A stretch of 37,355 nucleotides of DNA from a virus. The stretch is taken from positions 1 through 37,355 of IMG/VR virus record IMGVR_UViG_3300045996_001524. The stretch is one strand, 5' to 3'. The position numbers were made by a program, and so were the translations under genes. Numbering within the stretch: position 1 is the stretch's first letter; each line of letters starts with the position of its first letter. Below are positions 23,468-31,749 of this stretch, in pieces. Under the pieces are notes generated by a model. That model was not told where the DNA came from and did no database searches. It saw only the letters and a program-made list of their open reading frames with translations.

Positions 23468-24526
23468 CTACCACCGCGCAGCGTTAAAGAAGCCCTGTAT
23501 CGCCTCAGGCGAGTTAGGGTCGAGAGGACGCCCGGTCGGCTGAAGGCCAGCCGGCCGAGCCCCGTTCCCCGAGTAGGCCGCGGGAGCCGTCGCCGACGCG
23601 GTCACCGGTGCGTGCTGAGTCCCGCCGGCCCCGGCGAACCCGTGGATGAGGGTGCGCACCCGGTTCGCAATCTCATCCCGCACCTGCGGCGTGTACCCCC
23701 GGAACTGCGGGCCAAGCTCCCGAAACAGCGCCGAGGCCACCTGCTGCACAACTGGCCGCAGCGTCGGGTGATCCAGATCCTTGTGCGTCCCGTAGAAGTC
23801 CTGCTGGTACGAGGACGCGGCCTGCGCCCCCTGCTGCTGATACTGGATGGAACCGGCGAGCTGCGGTCCCCACTCGTGCTGAAACCTGTTCGCGACCTCC
23901 TGCGCCACCGTCTGGTGGACCGTCTCCGCCAGGCTGTTCGCCATGACCTCGAAGGCTTGCTGCGCCTTCAGCGGGTCCTCGTCCCGCATCGCCTCCAGAA
24001 GCTGCGGCGGCATCCGCAACTCGTACCGACGGGGTTGCTGCTGCGGAGCCTGCGGAGCCGGCTGCTGCTGCTGGCTCTCCCGCGCAGCAACGTGCGCCTG
24101 GAGCGCCGCGATCTGCGCCTGAAGCTGCGCGACCTGCGGGTCGACCGCGGTCGGCTGCTGCGCGGCCCTCGGCGGCTCTGGCGGCTGCTGGAGCGGCTTC
24201 GGAGCCGCCGGCGCAGGCGTCGGCGTTTGCGCCTGCTCCGAGCCGGTCCCGGCTGGCTTTTGCCCCGGCGCGGGCTTTTGCCCCGGCGCCGTCTCGACCG
24301 GCTCGATGCCCTTGGTCTGTCGGTCCCAATCCGCCCAGATGTCCGCGTCGACATCCGGCAACTTGGGCGAGCTGGGCGCGATGGACGCCGGGTTGTTCGC
24401 GGCTGCTGCCGGCGAGGGCATCGACGCGGGCGGGGGCGCTCCGCTGCTGTCCGGGTTTGCGCCCCCGCTGGGCGGCCCACCGTCGTCCGGTGCGAGCGCC
24501 CGCTGCCACCAATTCCGCACGAACAT
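23468..24526 (-). CDS. Scaffolding protein, 352 aa
   Basis: It lies between the portal and the major capsid genes, the standard scaffold position. The first ~170 residues are rich in Pro, Ala and Gln and probably disordered; they include a short tandem repeat APGQKPAPGQKPAG. A Gln-rich helix around PQVAQLQAQIAALQAHVAARE follows, and the C-terminal half is helical and charged (PQLLEAMRDEDPLKAQQAFE). This composition is usual for scaffolds, which help the capsid protein assemble around the portal and leave or are cut before packaging. No protease motif is visible. Confidence 0.75.
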   Translation of the reverse strand: MFVRNWWQRALAPDDGGPPSGGANPDSSGAPPPASMPSPAAAANNPASIAPSSPKLPDVDADIWADWDRQTKGIEPVETAPGQKPAPGQKPAGTGSEQAQTPTPAPAAPKPLQQPPEPPRAAQQPTAVDPQVAQLQAQIAALQAHVAARESQQQQPAPQAPQQQPRRYELRMPPQLLEAMRDEDPLKAQQAFEVMANSLAETVHQTVAQEVANRFQHEWGPQLAGSIQYQQQGAQAASSYQQDFYGTHKDLDHPTLRPVVQQVASALFRELGPQFRGYTPQVRDEIANRVRTLIHGFAGAGGTQHAPVTASATAPAAYSGNGARPAGLQPTGRPLDPNSPEAIQGFFNAARW

Positions 24527-24527
24527 C

Positions 24528-24875
24528 CTAGGTCTCCTCGGTTAGGTCGTGGACAATGTCCAGCGCCAGATACAAACCTGCCAGCTTACCCTGCATCTGG
24601 ATTGCAGCCAACCGCCCACCCTCCGTCGTCAGGTTCGTCTTAATGATCTCCTGCTCCAAGGCGCGGCCCCGCTCGAGCAACTCGCCGAACAACCGGCTTG
24701 CGCTGTCAGTGCTCAGAACGGACCGTAGCCATGCCCGATCGTTCTCGTTCCACTCGCCAGACTGCTCGGCCGACGCGATGAAGGCGGCCCATTCCTCGGA
24801 CGTCATGGAAAGGTTGCCCAGCACAACCCGGTGCGACCGGGAACCTCCGAGGTGCTCATGCCCCCGCCCCTCCAT
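24528..24875 (-). CDS. Small helical protein between portal and scaffold, up to 115 aa
   Basis: The clear part of the protein starts at MTSEEWAAFIASAEQSGEW and is a helical, acidic sequence that ends GRLAAIQMQGKLAGLYLALDIVHDL. I do not recognise the family, although small helical genes between portal and scaffold are common in this kind of phage. The frame opens at ATG 24875, overlapping the portal stop by 20 bases, but has no ribosome binding site there. An in-frame ATG at 24806 (92 residues) gives the cleaner protein, so the true start is uncertain. It probably contributes to head assembly, by position only. Confidence 0.55.
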   Translation of the reverse strand: MEGRGHEHLGGSRSHRVVLGNLSMTSEEWAAFIASAEQSGEWNENDRAWLRSVLSTDSASRLFGELLERGRALEQEIIKTNLTTEGGRLAAIQMQGKLAGLYLALDIVHDLTEET

Positions 24876-26868
24876 TCAGCCGTCGCCGCGGCTCCGCCGG
24901 CACACTCTGTCCCATGAGCTGTGAGCCCATGCCCTGGGGAGGCATCCCCGGCATCGCACCTGGCATAGCTCCTGTCGGAACCGCGTTCCCACTCTGCCCG
25001 AGCGCCGTTGCAACCTGATCCGGAACAACCTGGATCTTGAAACCCTCGACGTTGTACGCGCCTCCGAGTTCAGCAACGAAGTCAAAGATCCGTGGTACAT
25101 CGTACACCGTCCGCAGCTGCATGTCCTGCAGGATAATACCGAACAGTTCCCGCCACAGGTCGAACATGGCCGTCTTGTCGACCGGCAGCGTCCCGTCGTG
25201 GATCGGGAAGTAGAAGTCGCCCGCGATATCCCCCGGTTTGACCATGATCGGGGAGCTCAGCCACCGGTCGCCGATCGACTGGATTGCGAACTCGTGCTCG
25301 AGGAACTGCTGGTTGTCCAGCGACATCTGCTGGGCAAGGTCTACCATTCCTTGTCCGGAAATAAGTTTAGCCGTCGCAGCCAAGCGAGAGGCACCGCTAT
25401 CCGCCGACACTCGAACTTCCGTAGCACTCTTGCGCCCGCCACCGCTTTGAATTGCACGAAGGTTATCACCCACTCCGGAGAGGCTATCCGCGAGTCTTGT
25501 GACGATGTCCATGTCACCCAAATGCCCTCGGGTGACGTCCATGACGCTGAGCTGGGAGACGGCTTGTCCAACGTCCGTTCCATAGGCGCTTTTCTTCAGC
25601 CGGATGAGGCGGCCGCCCGTCGGCTTCCTCTTCAGGTCCTGCATTTCGACACGGGAAGGGTCCACGACCAGCATGTTGCTGACCGCGTTCCGCACGTTCT
25701 CCATGTGCGAGTTGAACAGCCAACCGAGCAGGTCCTGGAACGGTGCACCGTAGTCCGTCATGCTCGGCTGGCCGAAGCCGTAACCCATCGTGTGCGGCTC
25801 GGCCACGCAAACCGGGTGCATGTCGTGGTCGTGGTCGAACGGCGTCAACCGGATGATCTGGCCGAGGTTCGCCACGGTGACCAGAAACTTGCGGGGCGCA
25901 TTTGGGCTACCCGTGTCGCCGACTAAACCCGCGAGCCCAAACTCGCTCGGGATCAGCTCGAACGTGCCCTCGTCCACTTGGATGTAGTCGCCGATGTTGC
26001 CCATACCGGGCTCACGCAGCCGGCCCTCCTCGGCTCCCGGAAACGGGTCGCCGCCGCTGATGGCACTGCGCGCGCTGCTCAACCCGTCGGAGACCTCGCG
26101 GCGCGGCAGCGTCTTCGGGATCGCGTCAACGTGGACGTAGATGCCCTCGGAGGCACCCCGCTTCAGCTCGTGCCTGCCGTTGTACGACCGCCACGCCACC
26201 CACTCGCCGCGCTTGTTAACCTCGGTCATCGGCACGCGCGGGTCCGGCAGGAACATATACGGGTCGATCGTCCCGATCTCGGAGCCCTGATAAACCGTAC
26301 GCAGTTCGCGCGCCTTGTACTCCGTCTCCGGGGTGAGCGCAGCGAGCCCAACGTTCGGGCTACCGGGCTTTATCACCGTGCGCATCCGCTTGATCGTCTT
26401 GAACTCGGGCCGCAGGATACCGACGCCATATAGGCCGCAGTCGTTCAGAAACTGGTAGACCTGTTTGACAAAGCGGCTGTGGTCCGCATTGTACTGGAGG
26501 ACGATCTCCATCGTCTGGGCCGCATTGACCCGTTCGCCCTGGTTGGACCGGACGGGAAAGTGCGGCACCCGCCCCGTAAACGTGTGCAGCCAGTAGGTGA
26601 CCGCGGTCGCAAGCGTCGCATACGTGTGCGGGATAACGATGTTGACGAGCTGCGGCTGCCCCTTCGCGTCCGACTGGTCCTTGAGGAGCTGCTCATAGTC
26701 CGACAGCTGGATGTAGGCTTGCACCCGACGCTCATTCGCGGTCCAGCGCGAGTGAAACTTCCGCATCCGCTCCTCGGAAAACCGGATGCGCTCCTTGAAG
26801 TGCTCCAGCAACCGCCCGTGCGTGTCGGAGTCTGGCCGCAACAGGTCGACGGTGTCTTGCGCAGCCAT
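24856..26868 (-). CDS. Portal protein, 670 aa
   Basis: Size, composition and position mark this as the portal, the dodecameric ring at the capsid vertex through which DNA is packed. Typical features are a helical start (DTVDLLRPDSDTHGRLLEHF), an aromatic-rich region (YWLHTFTGRVPHFP) and LNDCGLYGVGILRPEF in the first third. Further on come the stem/clip region and long helices such as KSATEVRVSADSGASRLAAT, then a Met/Pro/Gly-rich tail that is probably flexible. The open frame reaches 27093, but that extension is shadow sequence over the Gly/Pro-rich gene. The ATG at 26868 begins a sensible MAAQDTVDLL N-terminus one base after the previous stop codon. Confidence 0.85.
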   Translation of the reverse strand: MAAQDTVDLLRPDSDTHGRLLEHFKERIRFSEERMRKFHSRWTANERRVQAYIQLSDYEQLLKDQSDAKGQPQLVNIVIPHTYATLATAVTYWLHTFTGRVPHFPVRSNQGERVNAAQTMEIVLQYNADHSRFVKQVYQFLNDCGLYGVGILRPEFKTIKRMRTVIKPGSPNVGLAALTPETEYKARELRTVYQGSEIGTIDPYMFLPDPRVPMTEVNKRGEWVAWRSYNGRHELKRGASEGIYVHVDAIPKTLPRREVSDGLSSARSAISGGDPFPGAEEGRLREPGMGNIGDYIQVDEGTFELIPSEFGLAGLVGDTGSPNAPRKFLVTVANLGQIIRLTPFDHDHDMHPVCVAEPHTMGYGFGQPSMTDYGAPFQDLLGWLFNSHMENVRNAVSNMLVVDPSRVEMQDLKRKPTGGRLIRLKKSAYGTDVGQAVSQLSVMDVTRGHLGDMDIVTRLADSLSGVGDNLRAIQSGGGRKSATEVRVSADSGASRLAATAKLISGQGMVDLAQQMSLDNQQFLEHEFAIQSIGDRWLSSPIMVKPGDIAGDFYFPIHDGTLPVDKTAMFDLWRELFGIILQDMQLRTVYDVPRIFDFVAELGGAYNVEGFKIQVVPDQVATALGQSGNAVPTGAMPGAMPGMPPQGMGSQLMGQSVPAEPRRRLNGGAGA

Positions 26869-26869
26869 C

Positions 26870-27481
26870 CTAATACCGCCCGCCGCCACCGAGGATCGCG
26901 GCCAGGAACTCCGGCGCCGCGCCGCCGCCGTATGTCCGAGGCAGGCCGGGGGGACGCGGGTCGACAAGTTGCGCGCCCATAAAGTTTGGTTCGCTGAGCG
27001 CACCGAGGTCACCTGCCGGCCGTCCGCCGTACATGGAGCCTGGCCCGCCGAGGCCCTGCGCCGCCCGCGAGCCAGGCACGCCGGGGTTGACACCAGGAAC
27101 CGGCTGCGGCGACACGCCTATGCGCGGCACGTTCTGACCGGGCGTGCCGGGCCGATTGGTATAGTTAGGGTCGCCCCGTCCGCCCGTGGTGAACTGCCCG
27201 AACAGTGCCGGGTGCATCGACGCGGAGTTGCCACCGTAGTCGGTGTACATCGAGGCGTTCGGCCCCAGCGGCCCGATACCGGGCACGCCCAGGGTTCCGG
27301 GCGGTGGCGCCATTCCGGCCGTCCCGCCCTGCCCACCCGGCCCGGCGACGCCCGGCGGGAACAGGCTCTGCGGCCCTTGCGAGCCGCCCCCGCCCATGCC
27401 GAGCCAGCGCGCGATCATGTCCGCGAGGTAGCCGCCCGGCTGCGGGGTGGTCCGCATCAATCCGGTTGTTCCGCTTGTCAT
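26870..27481 (-). CDS. Gly/Pro-rich low-complexity protein, 203 aa
   Basis: Apart from a short N-terminal helix (YLADMIARWLGMG) and a C-terminal hydrophobic piece (APEFLAAILGGGG), the protein is mostly Gly, Pro, Ala and Ser, with many PG and GG pairs, so it is likely disordered. The ATG at 27481 has GGAGG six to seven bases upstream; a start at 27502 would place that site inside the gene. It is directly upstream of the portal gene and directly downstream of a 35-residue membrane peptide. I do not recognise it. A role as a flexible virion or assembly factor is possible but unsupported. Confidence 0.6.
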   Translation of the reverse strand: MTSGTTGLMRTTPQPGGYLADMIARWLGMGGGGSQGPQSLFPPGVAGPGGQGGTAGMAPPPGTLGVPGIGPLGPNASMYTDYGGNSASMHPALFGQFTTGGRGDPNYTNRPGTPGQNVPRIGVSPQPVPGVNPGVPGSRAAQGLGGPGSMYGGRPAGDLGALSEPNFMGAQLVDPRPPGLPRTYGGGAAPEFLAAILGGGGRY

Positions 27482-27585
27482 TTGGGACCTCCGCCCATCC
27501 ACATGAAGAACAGGACGCTAACGAACAGCACTACGCCACCGCCGACCAGGAACCACGCAAAACGATTCGGTCTACCGGGCTTCAT
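27478..27585 (-). CDS. Small single-span membrane protein, 35 aa
   Basis: The protein is a basic N-terminus (MKPGRPNRF), one strongly hydrophobic span (AWFLVGGGVVLFVSVLFFMWM) and GGGPK. GGGAG lies seven bases before the ATG at 27585, and the stop overlaps the next ATG (ATGA), so it is a genuine operon member. The positive N-terminus suggests that end stays inside the cell. It lies between the ADP-ribosyltransferase-like gene and the portal, unlike classical lysis cassettes. It could be a holin, a pinholin-like peptide or a virion membrane peptide; the sequence does not decide. Confidence 0.65.
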   Translation of the reverse strand: MKPGRPNRFAWFLVGGGVVLFVSVLFFMWMGGGPK

Positions 27586-27589
27586 CCGG

Positions 27590-28798
27590 TTACTCCCGCC
27601 CCAGGATGCGCGCCAGCTCGTCGGCGAACAGGACGAAGTTCCGGGTGGCTTCGGCGTCGTCGCGTCCACGGCTCATCTGGTCCAGATACCGGATGCCGGG
27701 CACCCCGGCCTCGTGCAGCGCGCGAGACGCTAGTGGCTGGCCCTCGAAGCCCGTCTGAACGGAGCCCCAACCGCGAGGCGCTCCCGGTACGTCGAACTGC
27801 TCGGGCGGCGCCAACTTCGCGGCGAGCTTGCGATATAGCTCACTTCCGTAAGTATCAGTGTCAACGTCTTTCAATGCCGCAGCTTGCGCTTCCTCAAACG
27901 TGTTAAAGTGCGCGTCCGGATTAGTATCGAGGTGGAACGTCCCGTCTGGCTCTTTCCAGATGCTATTTTGCCAGTTGCCACCAGCGTGGACGTCCCAGTA
28001 GTCCGTGTCTGCCGCTGTGACGCGCACATCCGGCTGGTCCATTCCTAGCACGCGCAGCGCCTGCCGGACCTTCTCCGGCTGCTGGCTCAGGGGCGCGTCC
28101 CAGTCCAGCAAATCCTCCGGCTCGACCCGGAGTTCCACGTTGTAGAGCGCACCCGGCTTGTCCGTTGGCACGACCTGAAACGCGTCCCGCTCGTTCTGCA
28201 ACAACTCGAGCAGCCGCTGTCGCTCCTGCAACTGCGCCTCGAGCTGAGCAGGCGGCAACTTCTTCATCAGGTACGGTGTCAACGGCTTAGACAACGCCTG
28301 GATTGCCCCGTCTATCCCGTCGCGCATGTAGATATAGGATGCGACCTGCGCCCGCGGGTCGCTAGGAGCCGCAACATAACCCTGATCGCCGTAGAGCGGC
28401 TGCCCCTGATAATGTACCGCCTTGACCTTGCGGCCCGCGGCCAGCTTATCCCGATACCCCTTCGCGACTCCCGGGTTCTCCGCGAAATACAGACCGTGGC
28501 CGTAGGCTTGGGCGCCCTCGCCGGTCCCGACCTTGCTCATGTCGAACTTGTCGAACACATACGGGCTGCCGTGATACGCCTGGATAGGTCCAAGAAAGTT
28601 GAAGTTTTCGGCCAGTGTCGTCCCACTCTCCTGCACCCGCGGGTCCTGCATGAGCTGGCGCACACCGCCCTGCGCAAGCGCCTGGTCTTGCAACCCCCAG
28701 TGCGCCTGGAGCTGCTCGGCAACCGACGGCCCCTGGAACGGCGCGGCCAACGCCGCCAGTATCCGGTCCTTGATGGTCAGCGGCGGGTCCTGCGTCAT
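27590..28798 (-). CDS. ADP-ribosyltransferase-like protein (ART-PolyVal type), 402 aa
   Basis: The N-terminal half contains AYHGSPYVFDKFDMSKVG (His76) followed by GTGEGAQAYGHGLYFAE (residues 91-107, Tyr104) and a VAKGYR helix. The C-terminus has GIRYLDQMSRGR and a RNFVLFADE segment. These are the conserved blocks of the ADP-ribosyltransferase domain described from phage polyvalent proteins, where His, Tyr and a late acidic residue bind NAD and catalyse transfer. Here it is a stand-alone protein rather than part of a giant polyprotein. The middle ~200 residues are a less conserved insertion. Its ATG overlaps the large terminase stop (ATGA). It may modify a host protein, either after late expression or as a packaged effector; the target is unknown and activity is inferred. 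Confidence 0.75.
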   Translation of the reverse strand: MTQDPPLTIKDRILAALAAPFQGPSVAEQLQAHWGLQDQALAQGGVRQLMQDPRVQESGTTLAENFNFLGPIQAYHGSPYVFDKFDMSKVGTGEGAQAYGHGLYFAENPGVAKGYRDKLAAGRKVKAVHYQGQPLYGDQGYVAAPSDPRAQVASYIYMRDGIDGAIQALSKPLTPYLMKKLPPAQLEAQLQERQRLLELLQNERDAFQVVPTDKPGALYNVELRVEPEDLLDWDAPLSQQPEKVRQALRVLGMDQPDVRVTAADTDYWDVHAGGNWQNSIWKEPDGTFHLDTNPDAHFNTFEEAQAAALKDVDTDTYGSELYRKLAAKLAPPEQFDVPGAPRGWGSVQTGFEGQPLASRALHEAGVPGIRYLDQMSRGRDDAEATRNFVLFADELARILGRE

Positions 28799-30426
28799 GC
28801 CGCCACTAGCCCTTCGCCGAGCACTTCCTCGATCGGCTTGAACTCATCAGCTGCCAGGTTCACATCGTCCGGCGCCGCCTGCGCCGCAAACGGGTCGAGC
28901 AGGGCGACTGCCATCGCCAACGCGTCCGGGAAGTCGTCGTGGCCCGAGGGGAAATCCAGAAGCTGGCTCTCCAGCTCCGGGAAGCGGCGCTGATGCCAGA
29001 CGACGCCGGCGGCGTAGCGTGGCTGCAAGATCCCGTTTATCCGGTCGACCTTCGCCGCGCTGTGCGTTATCGCCTCCAGCTCGAAGTAATCGTGCCGGCG
29101 GAACATCTCCTCCCGCATCAAGTGGACCAGGGCACGCTGGAACGCCTGAGCCTCAATGCCCGAACGTATCGCCGCTCCACTTCCGGCGTATCGCGATCGG
29201 AGCGTGAAGAACTGGTCGCACTGCTCACGCATCGTGCTTCCCTGCCGCCCCCACGTCTCAACCACGAAAATCCGGCCGCGAGAAGAAATGGCAGCCACCA
29301 CGATGGCGGCGAAGTCGGGCCGCTTCCGTCCGGGCTTACGCTCACCAATCGCCGGGTCCAGCGCGATAGCATAGGTCAGTTCCTCCCCGGTATAGGGCAA
29401 CCCGTGCTGGATGAACCGCTCCTGGAACGGCGCGCCCTCTTCCACCCGCAGCTCGTTCATGTATTCCATGTAGTACGAGGCGAGCATACCTGCGGCAACG
29501 TAGGACCGCTTGAGCAGCTCCAGCTTCTTCTCGTCGACCTTCGCGGCCCACAAGAGCTGGCCGTCCGGCATCCGCGCCGAGAACACGATTGTTGTAAACC
29601 GCGGGTCGTTCTCCAGGGTTTTCAGAAGCGCTTCCCGATGGAGCAGCGTGCCGAGCACGGTTATCGTCGCGCTCGGGTTCAGCTCGTCAAGCGCCGGCAT
29701 GAGATCGTTATACATCCACTCGCGAAGCTTCTTCCGCAGCTCGTCGCTTTTTACGTCCTCTCGGTTCTCGACGTCGTCGCACACGATGTCGTCGGGCCGG
29801 AAACCACGAACGAGGAGACCACGGACTTGAGCACCGGAACCTCTTGCAACGACCGTGGTGCCGTTCGTACAATCGATCTGGTCGTTGTTCCACTTGAGGC
29901 CGAGTCGCTGGTCCGGACGCAGCTCTCCGAAGACGGCGCGGAGCGCAAGGTTCCCTTCCAGCTCGGACCGAATGTTGTTGAGCTGCGTCTCGGCATGGGT
30001 CGCCGTCTCCGACGTGTACAGGATTACGCGCGCCTGTTTGTAGCACAGCTTGTAGAGCGTCGCAGCGTTCCGGAGCGTGGTCTTGGAAAAGCCCCGGGGG
30101 ATACGTAGTTGAGTGAAGCGGCCGAGCACCAGTTCCAAATGACCGTCTGCGGCCCAGCGGAACACCGGCGCTGTCGCGCTGTCCTTATCCTGCGGATCGA
30201 GCCGAACGCGAAAGTGCGCGACGATCTTGGCAACCTCCGGGTGCTCCTCCAGCCAGGCGACCCGCCGGGTCAGGATCGCCAGGATGCCGCACTGGAACCA
30301 CGAGACCGGCCCGCGGAACCACGACCCGAGGAACGTCGTGCAGAAGAGCGCCGGCGACAGCTCGCAAGCCGCGCGCACGCGCGCCAGCTCGTCCGGGGAA
30401 AGCGCTTCTGCACGACGCAAGGTCAC
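28795..30426 (-). CDS. Terminase large subunit, 543 aa
   Basis: The packaging motor ATPase and nuclease. The ATPase has a deviant Walker A PRGFSKTT at residues 110-117 and a Walker B-like DDIVCDDVE at 212-220. The nuclease half shows a first acidic site in ALDPAIG (Asp357), a middle site in SGIEAQAFQ and a last site in SGHDDFPDALAMA, as in RNase H-like terminase nucleases. The length is normal for the family. The GTG start overlaps the lipoprotein stop (GTGA), and its own stop overlaps the next ATG, so it lies in a run of coupled genes. The small subunit is about 4 kb upstream in the same operon, with several membrane-protein genes in between, which is an unusual separation. Confidence 0.93.
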   Translation of the reverse strand: MTLRRAEALSPDELARVRAACELSPALFCTTFLGSWFRGPVSWFQCGILAILTRRVAWLEEHPEVAKIVAHFRVRLDPQDKDSATAPVFRWAADGHLELVLGRFTQLRIPRGFSKTTLRNAATLYKLCYKQARVILYTSETATHAETQLNNIRSELEGNLALRAVFGELRPDQRLGLKWNNDQIDCTNGTTVVARGSGAQVRGLLVRGFRPDDIVCDDVENREDVKSDELRKKLREWMYNDLMPALDELNPSATITVLGTLLHREALLKTLENDPRFTTIVFSARMPDGQLLWAAKVDEKKLELLKRSYVAAGMLASYYMEYMNELRVEEGAPFQERFIQHGLPYTGEELTYAIALDPAIGERKPGRKRPDFAAIVVAAISSRGRIFVVETWGRQGSTMREQCDQFFTLRSRYAGSGAAIRSGIEAQAFQRALVHLMREEMFRRHDYFELEAITHSAAKVDRINGILQPRYAAGVVWHQRRFPELESQLLDFPSGHDDFPDALAMAVALLDPFAAQAAPDDVNLAADEFKPIEEVLGEGLVAA

Positions 30427-30749
30427 GGTCCGTCGTCCTCCTCGGCCTCGGGCAGCACCACCGGCGACAGCTCCGGCACTAGCTGCCGCGGGCCGGGACC
30501 TGGGATTTTATCCAACGCCTTCTCGACCGTGGCAAAGGCGCGGTTACCCAGCTCTGCGTTCGGCGCGTTCGAGTACGTACCGGAGAACCCGTGCTCGGGA
30601 TCGGACGCCACAGACAGGTTCCGGTCCGTTATGAAGTTGAAGGCAACCCCGGACACCCGGAGGCCGTCGCTCGGCCGTGTGCCCTCGAACCGGGTGTAGG
30701 AGCATCCGGCCAAGACGAACAGGAGGGCGAACAGCCAACCCCGGGTCAT
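30423..30749 (-). CDS. Lipoprotein, 108 aa
   Basis: The protein begins with a type II signal peptide: MTRGWLFALLFVLAGC, with lipobox LAGC and the acylated Cys16. The mature part has about 92 residues with no coiled coil or transmembrane segment and ends in a Pro/acidic tail. A lipid anchor suggests the inner face of the outer membrane or the outer leaflet of the inner membrane of a Gram-negative host. It might be an o-spanin-like or superinfection-related protein, but there is no diagnostic motif. The open frame reaches 30917, but the ATG at 30749, which overlaps the upstream stop and has GAGGAG 11 bases before it, gives the signal peptide. Confidence 0.75.
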   Translation of the reverse strand: MTRGWLFALLFVLAGCSYTRFEGTRPSDGLRVSGVAFNFITDRNLSVASDPEHGFSGTYSNAPNAELGNRAFATVEKALDKIPGPGPRQLVPELSPVVLPEAEEDDGP

Positions 30750-31696
30750 AGGGCGCACAGCTCCTCGAAGCTGCCGATGTCGGTCTCCGCGAAACCCTCC
30801 TGCTCGAGCAGCTTGTATTTCTGGCCCCGCCCGACCATGCATTGGAGCGCCTTCTTCGGCGTGTTGTCCTGCATCTGCGCGCCCACGCCGACATTGCCCA
30901 CCTTGTCGGCAAAGCACAGCTCCGCGCGCTGGTAGTTGCCCTTGCCTTGCTTCTTAAGGGGCAGCCACTCCTTGAACTTGCCCGGCAAGTCGCCCGCGAG
31001 GAAATCCACTTGCGTGCCCTCGCACTCGACGCAAGCGTGATGGTGCCCGCGCATCGTGACCCGCTTCAGCCCCCGACAACCCACGATGAGACCGAAAGCG
31101 CCGTGCCGGAGCCGAACGCCCCGCTGGATGCCGGGACTCTCCGTGAAGTCGACGCCGATGATCGTGGGGTCGATCGCCTTGAACTCCCCGAACTCCGTGG
31201 CCCGCAGCCCGATCACGCGGCCACCAAAGATCACGAGGCCGTGTCGTAGCTCGCCCTTCTTGCCCATGTTGATATACATGCCGAAGGTGGACCCACCAGA
31301 TCCACCGACGTCAAACGGCACGAGGTCCCGGATCGTGGGCTGAATAAGCCGGACGTTCGGTGCGATCTGGTCGGAGTGAAAAGCCTCCTTGGTAAACTCG
31401 CAGTCGACGAGGTCCCGGTCGCCCTGGCTCATCCACGACGGGTTGCTGAAGGTCTTGCCCTCTACCGCGTTCGACCGAATTGGGCCGCCCGGCAAATTGT
31501 CGCGTGTGTAGCGCCAGCCGCCGTAGCCCGAGCCCCCACCGTTGCCGCCACCGCCGGCGGCCCCCTCGACAGTGAGCGCGACAACCATCTCGTACCGGCC
31601 CGGCTTGTCCGGCGCCTTGCCGACAGAGATAGACTGGCCGGGCTTGGCCCGTGCCTCCCGGTTGATCCGTGCTGGCTTGCCGCGCTCGCTTGTCAT
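30746..31696 (-). CDS. Hypothetical beta-rich protein, 316 aa
   Basis: I do not recognise this protein. After a basic N-terminus and a Gly-rich linker (EGAAGGGGNGGGSGYGGW, about residues 44-61), the middle ~150 residues have repeated short beta stretches (GLVIFGGRVIGL, PTIIGVDFTES, GVRLRHGAFGLIVGC) that look like the turns of a parallel beta-helix. It lies between the lipoprotein and a Lys/Glu-rich protein in the packaging half of the operon. AGAGGA lies seven bases before the ATG, in a tandemly repeated leader. It could be a virion decoration or a surface-acting protein. The beta-helix reading is by eye. Confidence 0.55.
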   Translation of the reverse strand: MTSERGKPARINREARAKPGQSISVGKAPDKPGRYEMVVALTVEGAAGGGGNGGGSGYGGWRYTRDNLPGGPIRSNAVEGKTFSNPSWMSQGDRDLVDCEFTKEAFHSDQIAPNVRLIQPTIRDLVPFDVGGSGGSTFGMYINMGKKGELRHGLVIFGGRVIGLRATEFGEFKAIDPTIIGVDFTESPGIQRGVRLRHGAFGLIVGCRGLKRVTMRGHHHACVECEGTQVDFLAGDLPGKFKEWLPLKKQGKGNYQRAELCFADKVGNVGVGAQMQDNTPKKALQCMVGRGQKYKLLEQEGFAETDIGSFEELCAL

Positions 31697-31700
31697 GGGA

Positions 31701-31720
31701 CGTTCCTCTCCGTTCCTCTC
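31701..31720 (-). repeat. Tandem 10-base repeat forming a doubled ribosome binding site
   Basis: On the - strand GAGAGGAACG occurs twice in direct succession, with two more degenerate copies further upstream (to about 31740). The copy next to the gene puts AGAGGA seven bases before the ATG at 31696. The repeats fill the only clear gap between two late genes here. They may raise translation of the 316-residue gene or may just be polymerase slippage. Confidence 0.6.
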
Positions 31721-31749
31721 CGCTTCTTTCCGCTTACCTGCGGCCGGGT

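Noticed and set aside
26869-27093. N-terminal extension of the portal to 27093
   Set aside because: It overlaps the Gly/Pro-rich gene and has no ribosome binding site.
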